Numbered from the stretch's first letter, positions 31,944 through 43,739 are shown. The stretch: DNA of 64,000 bases from Oscarella lobularis (GCF_947507565.1 NC_089180.1:3286001-3350000), one strand, 5' to 3'. Numbers and translations: made by a program. The notes: generated by a model not told the origin, from the letters alone.

Positions 31944-32335
31944 GCAGGCGATGTACATATTCCGGCAAGAGGTGTACGTACTCCGCAGGCAGGCGATGTA
32001 TATATTTCGGCAAGCGGTGTACGTACTCCACCGGCAGGCGGTGTATATATTCCAGCAAGTGGTGTACGTACTCCGCCGGCAGGCGATTTATAATCCGGCA
32101 AGTGGTGTACGTACTCCGCAGGTAGGCGATGTATGTATTCCGCCAAGTGGTGTATGTACTCCTCGGGGAGGCGATGTATATACTCCGGCAAGTGGAGTAC
32201 GTACTTCGCCGGCAGGCGATGTATATATTCCGGTAAGAGGTGAACGTACTCCGAAGGCAGGCGATGTATATATTCCCGCAAGAGGTGTACGTACTCCTCC
32301 TGCAGGCGGTGTATATATTCCGGCAAGAGGTGTTC
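31944..32335. repeat. 45-bp minisatellite
   Basis: About nine copies of a 45-bp unit (GCAGGCGATGTATATATTCC, then GGCAAGAGGTGTACGTACTC, then CGC). In one plus-strand frame the unit encodes AGDVYIPARGVRTPP; on the minus strand it reads HRLPAEYVHLLPEYI. The repeat ends exactly where the 5' flank of the non-LTR element begins. Confidence 0.9.
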
Positions 32336-32354
32336 TGTCTTGTGCATTGTCTAT

Positions 32355-32387
<33 letters not shown>

Positions 32388-35300
32388 CCGGATATCAGTC
32401 GCCTTTTCTATCGCTCCCGAATTTCCTGGTTTTTCGGTGTTTATCGTCGTCGTCTCTCTTTGTTACTCGTCCTGCCCGTCAGTAACGTCAAGTCGCTTCA
32501 TCTGCGCATCGTTTCGACGTCGCTCTTCGGATTCTGATCCCACGTGCGCCGTCAGTCGACCTCCGGCCACTACCGCCTTGCTCGAGAAGAGGCCTCAGTC
32601 CCTCTAACCGGTTTTTTCACTTCGGTTTTCGCCGTCGCATCTTTCGACATGTCGAGTGAAAGCTATGTCTGCGTCGTCGACGGATGCGGCTATACGGCAA
32701 CTCAGGGAGGATGTTCGACCATTTTCGAAAGGTCCACCGAGCGGAAGACTGGCCGCGTTTGTGGATACTACGCCATCGTCTTTCCCAATGCAGCAAATGC
32801 CTGCATTGGTTCAGCCGGCTTATCTCCCATTCTCCAAAATGCCACGGCTCGTGTCAGTCGGTCGATGCGCGTCAGTCATCTCAAGCCCCTAGGTCTACGA
32901 CTACGGCCTCGTCTAACGTCGCTACTGCCACGTCACGCGTTTCCGTCGAAGACTCCCACGAGCCGCCGCAAAACCCCATTGGCGACTCCCCCACCGAGCC
33001 AATACAACCTCCTCCGGCTATCAATTCGCCCGCCACGTCGCTATTTTCAGAAGATCAGGCCTGGCAATTCATCTCGTCGCTCTCTCTCGTCGACATCCTG
33101 AGTCTTCCATCTGCCGCAACGGTTCAGGACATCCCATCTCGGTTTCAAGCAGCATTTCGTGACTGCGCGGAAATACCTCTGAAAAAGGTCTGCGCCGACC
33201 CGTCTGACGAATCTGGTTGGAAGCTTCTTCTCCTGCTTCCGCGTATGCTTCTCTGTCGCTGCTCGTCCCATTCCAACATCCGCCGATTGTACAGCGATTT
33301 TTCGGCTTTTCGCTGGGGTGATCTGACATCCAGTTGCCGTCGAAAGCAATCCCGACGCCAGCCCAACGAGAAGCTGAGGATAAAGTCCGCCCTGCGTCTA
33401 TGCCGTTGTGGCGAACTCTCTCGGGCTGCTCGGGCTCTGACGAGTTGCGGGCTTGCTGACGCCACGGATGAAACGATCGAACGCCTCCGGTCAAAGCACC
33501 CCAGCAGACGACACTGACTGGTCATCCTCTTCTTTTGTTCCGGACTTGCCACGCGACGTCATCTGGACCACCCTGCAGAAATCTCCGCTGGGCTCTGCTG
33601 CCGGCTGGTCGGGATGGCGCTTTGAACACCTCAAATGTCTTCTTTCTGGCGTCTCGACGGGAAATCTCCTCATCGAAGTTCTCTCCCTCGTCGCCTCGCG
33701 ACATATTCCGGAGTTTGCGTCTCTCGCTTTGTCATCATCGCGCCTAATAGCGCTTCCGAAGAGCAACGGGGACGTACGGCCAATCGCGATCGGCGAAGTA
33801 TTCTGTCGGGCATCTGCTAGGGCGATTTGTTTCCACATGAGAAATCACTTCGCCCGATTTTTCGCTCCCATCCAGCACGGCGTTTCGACTTCAAATGGCT
33901 CCGAAATTTTGATTCATCACATCCAGCTTCTTCTCGACAGGCACCCCGATTGGGTTGTGCTAAAGACTGACGTTCGGAATGCGTTCAACTCAATCAGTCG
34001 TCGCGCGATCGCGGAGCGCCTATCGGCCAACTTTCCCTTGCTCATGCAGCATTTCCGAAGAATGTACGGCCACAGCGGTTCTCTCGTTTATGCTACGGAC
34101 TCCGAGCACGTCATCTTGTCATCGGAGGAAGGGGTTCATCAGGGCGACCCATTGGGCCCTTTTCTGTTCGCAGTTGGCATTCACGACTTGGTGTCTCGTG
34201 TCCAAGCTGAACACCCCGAGGCTGTCGTCTTAGCCTACCTCGACGACGTCTTCATCATCGGCCCCGAATCGGTTTCGGCGGACGCGTTCGACCAACTCAA
34301 GTCTCTGTTCGGCGCCATTCACCTCGTCGTAGCCGACTACAAATGTGAAATTTTCGCTCGTCGCTCTGCATCCTCCGATCTTCAGCTCCCTCGTCGGTCC
34401 GACGGCACGGTCATCCTCGGTTCTCCCATCGGCAACGAAGCCTTCGTTTCGGAAAAATGTCTTCTTTATGCTTCGCAAGGAAAAAAGCTGTGCGACAAAA
34501 TTACCACATTGGAGGACCCACAATGTGCTCTGCTCCTGTTGCGACACTGCCATGCCACGCGGCTCAACCATCTCGGAAGGACAATCTCATCAACGGCGCT
34601 TCACAGTGCCGCTTCACTTCATGACGACCTCTCAAAATCCACCTTCATGTCGTCACTGATCCTCAGCCATCTTTCGGACGATCAATGGCTTCAGGCATCT
34701 CTTCCAATTCGCCTGGGCGGTTTTGGTGTGCCCTTGCTTTCGCCGATCCTGGATGCAGCTTTCTTGGCGGGCTGGAGCCACACATCTCAAGCCCTCCCCG
34801 ACCGTTTTCCATCTCTGTGGTCGGTGGACGACTTCCCCTTTGTCGGGTCGTCGGTGAGGTGTTCCCTCGAGTTCGCCTTACGCCGGTTTCAGAAAAGTTT
34901 GTGCTCGTCCACCTCTGAGTCATCGATCGCTTCGGTTTCCGATCTGCCTTCGGCTGGCGACAAACTCCAACATCAACTCAAGTCGGTCATCGATCAAGTA
35001 CGTGTCAACTCGGTTTTCTCGGCAGCTCCGGACAACCGTGGCCTCTCTCGTCTCCGCTCGTGCCAGGGCAAGTATGCTGGCCGTTGGTTGGAGGCTTTGC
35101 CCTCTTCAAGGATGCTCGCGCTCAAACCTTGCGATTTTCGCTTAGCGGCATCCTTGAGGCTGGGTGATCCTCTTCCCTTCGCGGCTTGCGTCACCTCGTG
35201 CAACTGCGGCTCTGCCATCGACCGCAGTGGATACCATCTGCTCACCTGCAAAACAGGCGCCGGTCCGGTCTGGGCGCACAACTGTGTTGTCTCCGGCTGG

Positions 35301-35925
35301 GCGGACTGTGTCAGAGATGCCGGCCTCGCTTGCAAATTAGAGCCCAGGCACGAGTACTTGAACAACGACAATCGTCCCGACATCGTTGCTTTCGGCACGG
35401 GCACAGGGGAGTGCTTCGAACTCAACATATCTCTCGCCCACCCGTGGAGTTCCGAGGCCTCGCGCCGCTCAGCGAGTGAGGACGGTGCGGCGGCTTTGAT
35501 CAGGAAAAAGATCTCAAAATACGAATCGTACCAGCGTTCTTCAGGCTTGACCTCCACTTTCATACCCATCGTAGCCGAACATTTTGGTCGTTGGGGCAAG
35601 CTCGCCCAAAATTTTCTTCAATCTTTGGGCAGATTTGTTGAGCGCTCGGAGGGCCGCTCAAAGAAAAATGTGTTCCTGTGTTATTGGCGTCGTCGTCTGT
35701 CCGTCTTACTCCAGTACTGTAACTCTAATGTGATTACCCATAAGTTGTCTCGTATCTGCAGTTCTTCTTCCCGTCCCGACCTCGTCTCGGATCGTGAGGC
35801 TCAGGCCCACGTCCGCTAACTCACCCGCGTTAGTCTAGCCATCTTTACTACTGTTGACATTTGTCCTAGCCTATGGCCTGTCTTGTGCATTGTCTATTTA
35901 AATAAATCTCTCTCTCTCTCTCTCT
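32336..35925 (+). mobile_element. non-LTR retrotransposon with (CT)n-tailed ends
   Basis: The coding region (32649-35819) is bordered by near-identical phrases: TGTCTTGTGCATTGTCTATT plus TAAAT(CT)n at 32336-32388, and the same phrase with TAAATAAAT(CT)n at 35877-35925. The downstream copy is the element's own 3' end. The upstream copy looks like the 3' end of an earlier unit, as in a head-to-tail arrangement, or a flank shared because the element targets CT tracts. A partial second copy lies on the minus strand at 44705-46006. Confidence 0.7.
32649..35819 (+). pseudogene. R2/NeSL-like polyprotein: zinc fingers, reverse transcriptase, restriction-like endonuclease
   Basis: Such elements nick a DNA target and copy their RNA there. 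The N-terminus has a C2H2 finger (CVVDGCGYTATQGG, then after a shift HFRKVH) and a second Cys/His cluster (CSKCLHW...HSPKC). The reverse transcriptase begins in the frame 33453-35819: PLGSAAGWSGWRFEHLK, VVLKTDVRNAFNSI (first Asp), EEGVHQGDPLGPFLFAVGIH and the catalytic VLAYLDDVFIIG. A CNC...HLLTC knuckle and RPDIVAFGTGTGECFELNIS mark a restriction-like endonuclease in the manner of R2. Two frameshifts (near 32700 and 33500) break the single frame expected; otherwise about 1,050 residues are preserved, so it is young. GC-rich codon use sets it apart from its AT-rich neighbours. Confidence 0.8.
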
Positions 35926-35969
35926 GGGGCTCAGCACCAGAGCCGCGCGGAAACAGGATGTCTGCATCC

Positions 35970-36205
35970 TAAAAGCAAGTCGCCGAGTGGGTTAAAGAGT
36001 GTTGGAAGGACTTGGGCAAGCGCCATCGTTGCAAGGTCGTTTGTGCCATGTGGCATTGTTAGGGCGCCAGATGCAAAGAACCCTATTTATCTTCATCGCC
36101 TTCAGCAAATCATTGCTGGACAAGAACCAGACGAAGCGAGCAGTGAAAGCTCAAAGTCAGAAAGCGACATGGAAGTCGAAACTCTCAGCGAATCTGATGA
36201 TTAGA
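35970..36205 (+). pseudogene. pogo-like transposase C-terminal fragment
   Basis: QVAEWVKECWKDLGK and, one frame over, AIVARSFVPCGIVRAPDAKN, then a serine/acidic tail (ASSESSKSESDMEVETLSES) and a stop. This matches the tail of pogo-type transposases (VxxWVxxAWxxxxxxxVxxSFxxCGI). A frameshift near 36020 separates the halves. Nothing of the DDE core precedes it; the non-LTR element ends just upstream. Confidence 0.6.
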
Positions 36206-36585
36206 TGCACTTTCTAAGATAGAAACTTTGCTTTTGACGTGGCAGTGGTCTCCGTAAAATAAAGGGCAAATTAATATTATTTCTATTAGCGCACGCGCCT
36301 ATAAATGAAATAAACCCAGCTAATCAAAAAACTAGAAAAGCTAAGCGGATGCGTTTTTATGTAAGGGAAAATGGTATGTAAAAGAAAAGCCACCCAATGT
36401 ACTTTTCAAGTCAAATTGGCATGCTTTGATGCGATTTTTCCACGGCTGCGTCGAAGTCATCTGACTGAATTGGCAAATATTTATAAAGTTCCTATATAAA
36501 ATTATTATTAAAGTCAAGATATAAAGGCAGCTTTCATATTTTATCAACTTTGCATGGCCATAATCAAACATGCTTTGTTGCGCAT
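36206..36585. other. no gene recognised
   Basis: AT-rich stretch between the pogo tail and the gypsy pol fragment. Nothing of note seen. Confidence 0.3.
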
Positions 36586-37733
36586 GCTGGTCAGCTTCGT
36601 GTCAGCTTCTTGTAACTTCTTCTCGAACGGCGGCCACTTCGAATTTCAAGTGATGCCGTTTGGACTTACAAATGCACCAGCCACATTCCAACGTCTGATG
36701 GATGTTGTACTTCGGGGACTCACGCTCGACTCTTGCCTGGTGTACCTCGACGACGTCCTTGTACACTCACGCACCTTCAAGGAACATCTTTGCCGCCTAC
36801 GCGCAGTCTTCGAGCGGCTACGCACGGCTGGGCTGAAATTACGCACGGAAAAGTGTCAATTTGTGCGATCGGAGGTGCCGTACCTGGGGCACGTCGTCAG
36901 CGCTGAGGGTATCGCGACGGATCCGACAAAAGTGGATAAAGTCCGGAATTGGCCCAACCCGCGTACGAAAACGGAAGTACGATCGTTCATCAATTTTGCT
37001 GGGTACTATCGTCGTTTTGTCCCTGGATTCTCCACCATCGCCGCTCCTCTTCACAACTTGACGACAGGCCATTCCAAATTCACCTGGACAACGGAAGCAG
37101 AGCGTGCCTTTGCTACCCTAAAGGAGAAGCTGACCGAAGCCCCTGTACTGGCGTTTCCGCGCTTTTCGGAACAATTCAGGCTCAAAACAGACGCCAGTGA
37201 TGTTGGACTTGGCGCCGTCCTTTCCCAAATTATCGACGGCCACGAACGCCCTATTGCCTTCGCCAGCAAGAAGCTGAGTGCTACGGAGACGAACTATAGC
37301 GCGACAAAGAAGGAGCTGCTCGCTATTAAATGGGGTACAGCGCATTTTGACCCATACCTCTTGGGAGCACCGTTCGTTGTCGTGACTGACCACCGACCGC
37401 TATTCCACCTGAACACGATGAAGCATCCCGCGGGAAAAGTCGGTCGCTGGCTGCACACCCTGAGCCAGTACACCTTCACAGTGAGGTACAAGCCAGGACG
37501 ATTGCACGTTGACGCTGACGCACTGTTGCGAATGTGTGCCGTCACAACGATACCAGCGAGCGCCAACGTTGCAGAACTCCGCGCTATGCAGGAAGCCGAC
37601 GATGTCTTAGCGACTGTGATTGCCCGCCTTCGAGCGGACGAAGGACGACCACCAGCAGAAGGAGTTTGGCGCGATGGCGCACATCGCCGCTACCGGCAAT
37701 TGTGGGACCAGCTACAGCTCGACGCAGGCGCGT
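36586..37733 (+). pseudogene. Ty3/gypsy Pol fragment: reverse transcriptase and RNase H
   Basis: An open frame of 393 codons (from 36554). It enters the reverse transcriptase at HFEFQVMPFGLTNAPATFQR and carries the catalytic CLVYLDDVLVHS, the thumb LKLRTEKCQFVRSEVPYLGH and RNase H (RLKTDASDVGLGAVL, FVVVTDHRPLFHL). It ends in the connection region (GRLHVDADALLRM). The first catalytic Asp of the palm and the whole protease are missing 5'. On the 3' side the integrase is absent because the frame runs into a hAT terminal repeat at about 37733. The remaining sequence has no stop, so the truncation is recent relative to most relics here. Confidence 0.85.
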
Positions 37734-38470
37734 AACCAGGGGGGGCCTGGGGGGGCACGTGCCCCCCCGAAATTTTGCCAAAGCTAGGTAAAATTTGACG
37801 GAGTATTCACCGAAGATGCGCACTATTTCGTCGATTTGCATAACGATAGCGTTTACTGTTCGACTCTGGCAGAATGCGAACTGCTTGCTACTTCTCATGC
37901 TCGTTGAACCGAACTCATGATTCAGCTAGCGCACTTTACCAACCCGGTTACGTACATACAATGAAGCGAAAGCATTCTCTGTTCTGTGATGGAACCTCTT
38001 CTCAGACAATACGATATTAACCAGGCCGTGCTGAGTGCTCAGGCCGAGTGTGCTAAGAACTACCTAATAGGAAAAGATTTTAACTCATTGGGTGAGGCGT
38101 TAAAACATCTGATACCGTTAAAAGAGGCGTTTTCTGAGTGTGTGCGGCTCTGGGAAATTGTTTTGACGATGGGAGTTTCGACCGCGTCATGCGAAAGAGC
38201 CTTCTCCTGCCTTAAGAGGCTGAAAACGTACCTCAGGGCGTCAATGACACAGGATCGCCTCAATGATATGGCTGTACTAGCTATTGAAAGCGATCTGGCC
38301 AAAAACTTAGACATAGATAAAGCTGTGAAAACGTTTATAGAAGTCGATTTTAGAAGAAAATTGAAATTTATGTAGACGTTTAAATTTTTAGCGAAACTTC
38401 TGTATAAGCGCCAGACATAGAAAAACATTATTCAGTAACGAAAAATTAAGATTGACCACGCCCACATTCA
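37728..38470 (+). mobile_element. hAT-like element, internally deleted, inside gypsy Pol
   Basis: It starts with CCAGGGGGGGCCTGGGGGGG and the palindrome GGGGGCACGTGCCCCC, a 5' end typical of hAT elements in many animals. Only about 200 bp separate this tip from the C-terminal dimerisation domain at 37986-38375. The 3' terminal repeat and the 8-bp duplication were not found. Confidence 0.6.
37986..38375 (+). CDS. hAT transposase C-terminal dimerisation domain
   Basis: The frame encodes ECVRLWEIVLTMGVSTASCE, RAFSCLKRLKTYLRASM and TQDRLNDMAVLAIESDLA, the classic hAT dimerisation motif (CERxFSxLKxIKTxLRSxMxxxRLxxLxLLxIexdl), as in ZMYM1-like proteins. The family's zinc finger and RNase H-like catalytic core are absent. 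The remaining frame has no stops, so it is a truncated but uncorrupted 3' exon. The first Met is arbitrary. Confidence 0.75.
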   Translation: MMEPLLRQYDINQAVLSAQAECAKNYLIGKDFNSLGEALKHLIPLKEAFSECVRLWEIVLTMGVSTASCERAFSCLKRLKTYLRASMTQDRLNDMAVLAIESDLAKNLDIDKAVKTFIEVDFRRKLKFM

Positions 38471-38579
38471 AAAAATTTTGGAATGCTCCACCGATGACAC
38501 AATAGACAGGTAATAGCTGGAAGACACTGTGTACATTGTATCCATGTAACTCTTTTGCGGATTGAAAACTTTTGTCAAA

Positions 38580-39322
38580 GAGAGAGGCCTCCTTGGCAGA
38601 ATTCTGCCAATTCTGCGACTGCTATACGGTGGATAGCACAGGCTTGGGATTCCGTGAAGCCGGAAACAATCGTGAAATGTTTTAGGAAATCGGGAATGCT
38701 GAGCGAAGCCTTAGTTGCAGTTAGTCGTGAAACTGGGGATGTTTTTGATGATTTGGATTTTGAATCTGACTCAGATGCGGCGGATCATGCCCTGGAATTG
38801 AAGGAGATGATATCTCAAACATTCCCCGCCTCGCAATTCTGCTCGGCTGACGAATACGTCAATGCAGAAGATGACCTTCCAGTTTGTCGTGAATTTGATG
38901 AAAATTGGAAAAAGCAGTTCCTTGGAACAATAGCAGAAGAATTTCAGAATGAAACTGAAGATGCTGCTGACAACATGGACGACGATGACGACGAAATTGA
39001 AGAAATCGTTTCTCCAAAAATAAAGGGGTTTAAACAGGCAATGGACTCTCTAGAAGACGTCAAAGTCTTCCTTCAACTTCAAAGATGCAGTGAAGAGGCA
39101 TCTACGGTCGCTGGGCTGGTAGACAAGGTGGCGAAAATTAAAAGGAGCCGTTTACAGCAGTGCAGTATTATGCAGTTTGTCGTGGAACAGTAAATTATTT
39201 TAATCCTGAGTGGGAACTAATGAATAAATGTTTCAAAAGTTGACCCTCCCCCAGGGGCGGACACCTCCGTACAACGGACACCAGGCTTAGCCCCAAAGTG
39301 TCCGCTGCTTGGAGGTTCTACT
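38580..39322 (+). pseudogene. Tigger-type transposase tail with 3' terminal repeat
   Basis: The frame from about 38580 encodes SATAIRWIAQAWDSVKPETI and VKCFRKSGM, the end of a DDE_1 domain. A long acidic tail follows (DDLDFESDSD, ADNMDDDDDEIEEI), ending at 39193. The 3' side closes with GTGTCCGCTGCTTGGAGGTT then CTACTGTA, which is the pogo/Tigger terminal repeat plus TA. No 5' end with TACAGTAG is found, so this is a 5'-truncated copy. The catalytic residues lie in the missing part. Confidence 0.7.
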
Positions 39323-39649
39323 GTAAAAGACTAAAAGATTAAAAGGTTTAGTCGTAGTGGGACGTGCGTTTAGTACACGGACCTAGTTAGTGAAAGCAGG
39401 TAGCCGACATTGAACCACGGATACTAGTATCCGTGATTGAACGTGTGTGTACTCTATCGTACAGATTTCGTGATACATTTCGAACTCTTTTTGGAAAATA
39501 TTGTGAAAAAGCTTAAAACGGTCATGGCTTGCAGTAAGATTGACAAAGCTAATCTTCCATCCTTTTCTGAAAAGCACAAAGTGTTATAGATATTGGTGCC
39601 AAGATTGCATTCTATCACACATATTGGCACAGCAGTACACAATTTTGTC

Positions 39650-40165
39650 AATACGGGCCAAATAGGATCCTTCTGTTATAACGAATCGTATAGGAATGAC
39701 ACTTTGAAGAATAGCACATCGTCGCTTCAAGGCTCCGATTACTTTTTTTGTCGCGACATTTCAACGTCTTTCGCGTCCAACTGCGGCCGGCCGTTGAGGA
39801 AAGCTGTCGTGTAATAAGTTCCGCTTGAAATAAACCAGCGAACTCTTCTACCATTGTGAACTCTCTATCGGCAAGGATTTGATCGACAAAGTGATGAAAG
39901 TTTTGGCTTAGGAAGCCACTGTCTTTGACAAGATTGAAGTCGCTTATTTGACCACCGTAGCCGCATGATAAAAACAAACAGCACCGAGAGGATTGCACGC
40001 GATGAGAAATTTTACAGTGCAATGCTTCTTATAATTGCTGTAGAGTTGCTGATGGGCGAGAGGATCACTTTGTGTCTCGCACCGAATTTCAAAGCAATCT
40101 ATGATGCAGGCGAGACTGGGGTACATGACATGTGGCGGTATTGTTTGACGAATGTATTCTCTCTC
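39650..40165 (-). pseudogene. IS5/Harbinger-like (DDE_Tnp_4) transposase
   Basis: On the minus strand YPSLACIIDCFEIRCET gives the first catalytic Asp. YSNYKKHCTVKFLIACNPLG is the typical strand after it. After a frameshift near 39955, GYGGQISDFNLVKDSGFL and QILADREFTMVEEFAGL give the second Asp. Then the frame decays near the Glu region (TRKTLKCRDKK). This is the catalytic part of a DDE_Tnp_4 transposase (Harbinger/ISL2EU group). N-terminal HTH and terminal repeats were not found. Confidence 0.7.
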
Positions 40166-40675
40166 TGACCAAGATACAAAAAATAAAGCTTGTGATACAT
40201 GACATCAATCTATTTGACTGTAGCCGATTGGCTTGCCTCTATCTAGCAAGATGCTACAGGAATATTTTTCAGATTACATTCACGTTGACACAAAATTGAA
40301 AATTACACGGAATGAAATAATCGAAACGGCGAAAAGGATTCAAATGAAATAGCGCAGAATTGTCAAAATTTTGGGAGCGGAACCCAAATTCAAATCGTAT
40401 ATTTAAATACCGGTATGCATGAACTAGACGAATCTGGAAACGAGGGAGATCATCGCGATTGAGCTCAGAATGACTCAAGGCAACGGCAGAAAAGCATTGC
40501 AAGAAAGCGACTAGGGCATCTTATTGAAGCAATGAAGGGGATAAGGAAAGAAATATCAAAAGTTTGCTTTGAATAAGCGATAATAGGCCCAGTTTAGGGC
40601 AAACAGTGGGTTGTAGTGTAGGACGTGTACTACCCTCTAAAGTGCGCTAATTCCGTTCCGTTCCGTGCTTGCTAG
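40166..40675. other. no gene recognised
   Basis: Probably the upstream part of the Harbinger-like relic; no motif could be read. The phrase CCGTTCCGTTCCGTGC precedes the second gene copy directly. Confidence 0.3.
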
Positions 40676-43275
40676 TAGTGTAGGGAAAAGATACGTCATC
40701 GCTAACTAATCTAATAAAATGGGGTCGGGCTAAGGAGGAGGGAAACGGGCTAAGAATCTAGTGTACTTCAACGTACAGGGGACTGATTTCTCTACCGTTT
40801 TGACCTAATTCAAAGCGAAAATAAAGTGACGTGAAAAGAGAAAATTGGGCATGACGTGTAGCTTCGATTGACGACTAACCCGTAACTCGACCATTAGGCC
40901 GCCTTTCCTTTTCTTCTCATCACGAGTGAACGTGAAATGCGACAAGGAGTTGTAAATGTGTACCGTATCTCTCGTACGGCCAAGAGGAAATCCTTCGATC
41001 AGCTGAAATCCTCTTGGCGGTCAAATGTTGCTACATTTCTGCCCTTTCTAGCTACGTGCGCGCATTCCCTAACATGTGTTTTTAGCCTTGGAAGCGTTAC
41101 GCGATCGCGCGAAGCCTCTGAATCCGCGTGTAAAGGCGACGTTATCGTATACCGTGGGCGTGACGCCAGAGAACGAGGGTATATCGATAACGTCGCCCTG
41201 TGTTTTACGCATTCTCGCCTTCGTCGATCGGAGTTCAATCGCTGCGCTGTCGCCTTCGATCGTATGAGCTGCTACGGCGTCCTCCATCCGTGTCCCGAGC
41301 GGCTTTTTCCCGTGATCGACGATCTGAGCGAAGGCGTAGCAGCCTTTGTGTGCAGAGGCCACAAAGAGAAAGTCGACTCGCTTGAAAGCGTCATCAGTCA
41401 TCCTGCTTACCGGCCTCCTCCGAAGAGAACCGCTGCTGTTGAGCCTACCGTGCAGGTGAAGTATATCTCGACTGCATGGAAATTATTATTTATTATTACT
41501 TCCGCGTGCAGGATTCGAGCCTCGAGAGGACGCGCCTAGCTGAAAGTAGGTCAAATTCGGTAGCCTTGCAGAGGGAGCTAGATCAGACGAAGCAGCGGCT
41601 TGCTTCCCTGGAAGAGGAGAACAGGAGACTGCGAGCACATGGTAACCAAGCACAAATTATCTTAATAAATACCAAACCCTCAAAATAACTTGGCAGACTT
41701 TCCGACGTTAGTCCGTTCTTTTCAAAAGGCCCTCTGCCGTCACGACGTTTTAAATCATGGGCCTCGGCTGTATAGTAGTGATGAGATGAAGACCTTCTGC
41801 GAAGCCCATGCGCCAGGGTTGTTTGATCTCCTCGAAAAGGTCATATCGAGCGATTATTCGAGCACGTTTGATCATGACGGACGCGCTAAATTGCGGCGTC
41901 AACGTGTTGTGAGCGAACTCTATAGGCTGGCCTACCTAAACAATCAAGTAAATTATTGATAATAATACTTCCGTATAATAATTAACCTGATACTGTACTG
42001 TAGCACATCACCACTTTTGTAAATGATTTCGGCCTTCACCTCTCTGTCTCCGGATGCTCGGACGCAGCATTGGAGTGTGGGCGCGCAGTTGGAGTTTGCG
42101 GACATCCTGAAACAGTGCGCAGATATAGAAAAGACCTTGCAAGCGATAGCAAAGGCCTTACAAATTCCTTCATTGAGAAAGCCAAAAGCAATCTGGTCAT
42201 TTTGGTCATCGACGACTTCCACTCGGTTCACTCCATTGCGCGTCCTACCTCATCGAAGACATCGACGGCGATCCATATGGCCACATGCATCATTGACGTC
42301 CACGAGTCGATTCCATCGCTTCCACTCCCTGGAACATCGCCACACTATCACCCTTCCGATGACGTCTGCAAAGGGGCCGTGAACATAGGGCGAGTATCAG
42401 ACCATTTTACGGAGTTCTTGAATCGTCAGAATGGAAGAACGTGGTTTTCATTTCTTCCTCGGTCGTTCCACGACTTGAATCTCTCTGACCTTCAACAGAC
42501 GCTTCTTGATCTTAGGTAAAGTCTATAAAAATTAAATTTTACATAAATAATAATCTAATTAATTAAGGTGTTACTCAACGCCCAATCAAAGCGACCTTGA
42601 CCTTCTTTCCACCACTAGACTAATAGATGAAATTGAGCAGGTAGGCATAACTGGTATCCTTGCCTAATTAGGTAACAAATGCTTCTAAAAGAATCTCAAA
42701 TCCACAAGTGACTATAGAACTGTCATTACCAATGCCATTGAAATGCATCCATCTTTGAAACGGTTCAATTAATTGCTAAGATTAAATAAAAACTAATCAC
42801 CTATTTTTAATTAAGGTATCTGGAACGCAATGCTCTCCCTTCTATAGGAGATTACCCTACGTTCTTCTTTCAAAAAAAACTCATTGCTCAGGTATATCCT
42901 CTGAGGACTGCACAGCTTTCCCTTAAACCGAGATATGATCTGTAGGACGAAAATGACAAATTCGGATCGCTTCTTCCTGTTTTAGGTCCATTTCACATTT
43001 TCCTGAACGCCGTTGAAAATCTTTTTACGCTGTACCACCCTATCATTGAAGGTAAATTATAATATTAAAGTATACATAATTAGGTACGAATTATTTATTT
43101 AAAAATGTCCTAAGGTTTATACAAACATCTGTTTGGGCGACGAAAAAACCTCCCAAAGAAGCCTCGCCCTCAAAGAATGAATACGATGCTGGCGGCGTTG
43201 ATTGGCGGATGGCTCCTAGTTCGAGAGAAGATTCTAAACCTTTACGGCGTCTGCAAAGATCTGGAATACCTCATT
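40676..43275 (+). pseudogene. multi-exon gene of uncharacterised family, copy 2 (last exon lost)
   Basis: It matches 28298-30854 almost base for base. Exon 1 runs 40937-41455 and all later splice sites are conserved. Differences include a 38-bp insertion at about 40775-40812 in the 5' flank and a 6-bp loss at the end of exon 1. It also keeps the 21 bp missing from copy 1 in exon 4 (YRKDLASDSKG). Exon 4 is open here (SFLPRSFHDLNLSDL) where copy 1 has a stop. The match stops inside exon 8 at 43275, so this copy lacks the 3' part with GGVCKD-like and FHSLLRSQC motifs. Each copy is thus defective in a different place. Confidence 0.7.
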
Positions 43276-43739
43276 TGTTACCAACGCTTTGAAGCGCATG
43301 CGCCTTTAGTCCAGAGTCTACGGTATGACTGTCTAGCAGATTAAGGGAACTCTTCAATTTCCAAAACATCTGCCGAAAGCGTCTCCGCGAATAACCGCTT
43401 CGATGCTGGAACGCTGTTCTCTTCGAAAAGCAGCGATGCCGACTCTTCTACAAATGGAGCGAAACGCTTCGTCAAGGAGGGAGGCCTCTACCAGAAATGA
43501 CAGTGCTAGTGCCGTACAACGCGGCAGTAGAACGGCTGACGTTAGGAGCGTTAGCGCTGCCCTACGGGCGCTAATTACATTAGCAAAGCTCGACGCTGAT
43601 TGTCTGACCGTTCTTGGAAAGTAGCGCTCTCATTGGACAATTGGAGGAGAAAAGAACCGCGCTATAGTACTATACAAGTCACCCAGACTCTTTCATAGCT
43701 GCGTAGCGCGCGTGGAGAAAGTCTGGGTTTCCAAGGCTA
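43276..43739. mobile_element. hairpin element copy 8, right part
   Basis: The right end carries the hairpin CCCAGACTCTTTC ... GAGAAAGTCTGGG and closes with AAGGCTA at 43739. The preceding 180 bp align with the interior of the element at 12680-13252 (for example CTCGACGCTGATTG against CTCGTCGCTGATTG, and CATTGGACAATTGGAGG against GATTGGCCAATTAGGA). The left end is missing where it meets the second gene copy, so its arrival probably removed the last exon there. Confidence 0.65.

Noticed and set aside
31798-32358. Frames up to 151 codons over the 45-bp array
   Set aside because: Same reason: a 45-bp period keeps several phases open on both strands. No start, flanking exon or domain supports a gene.
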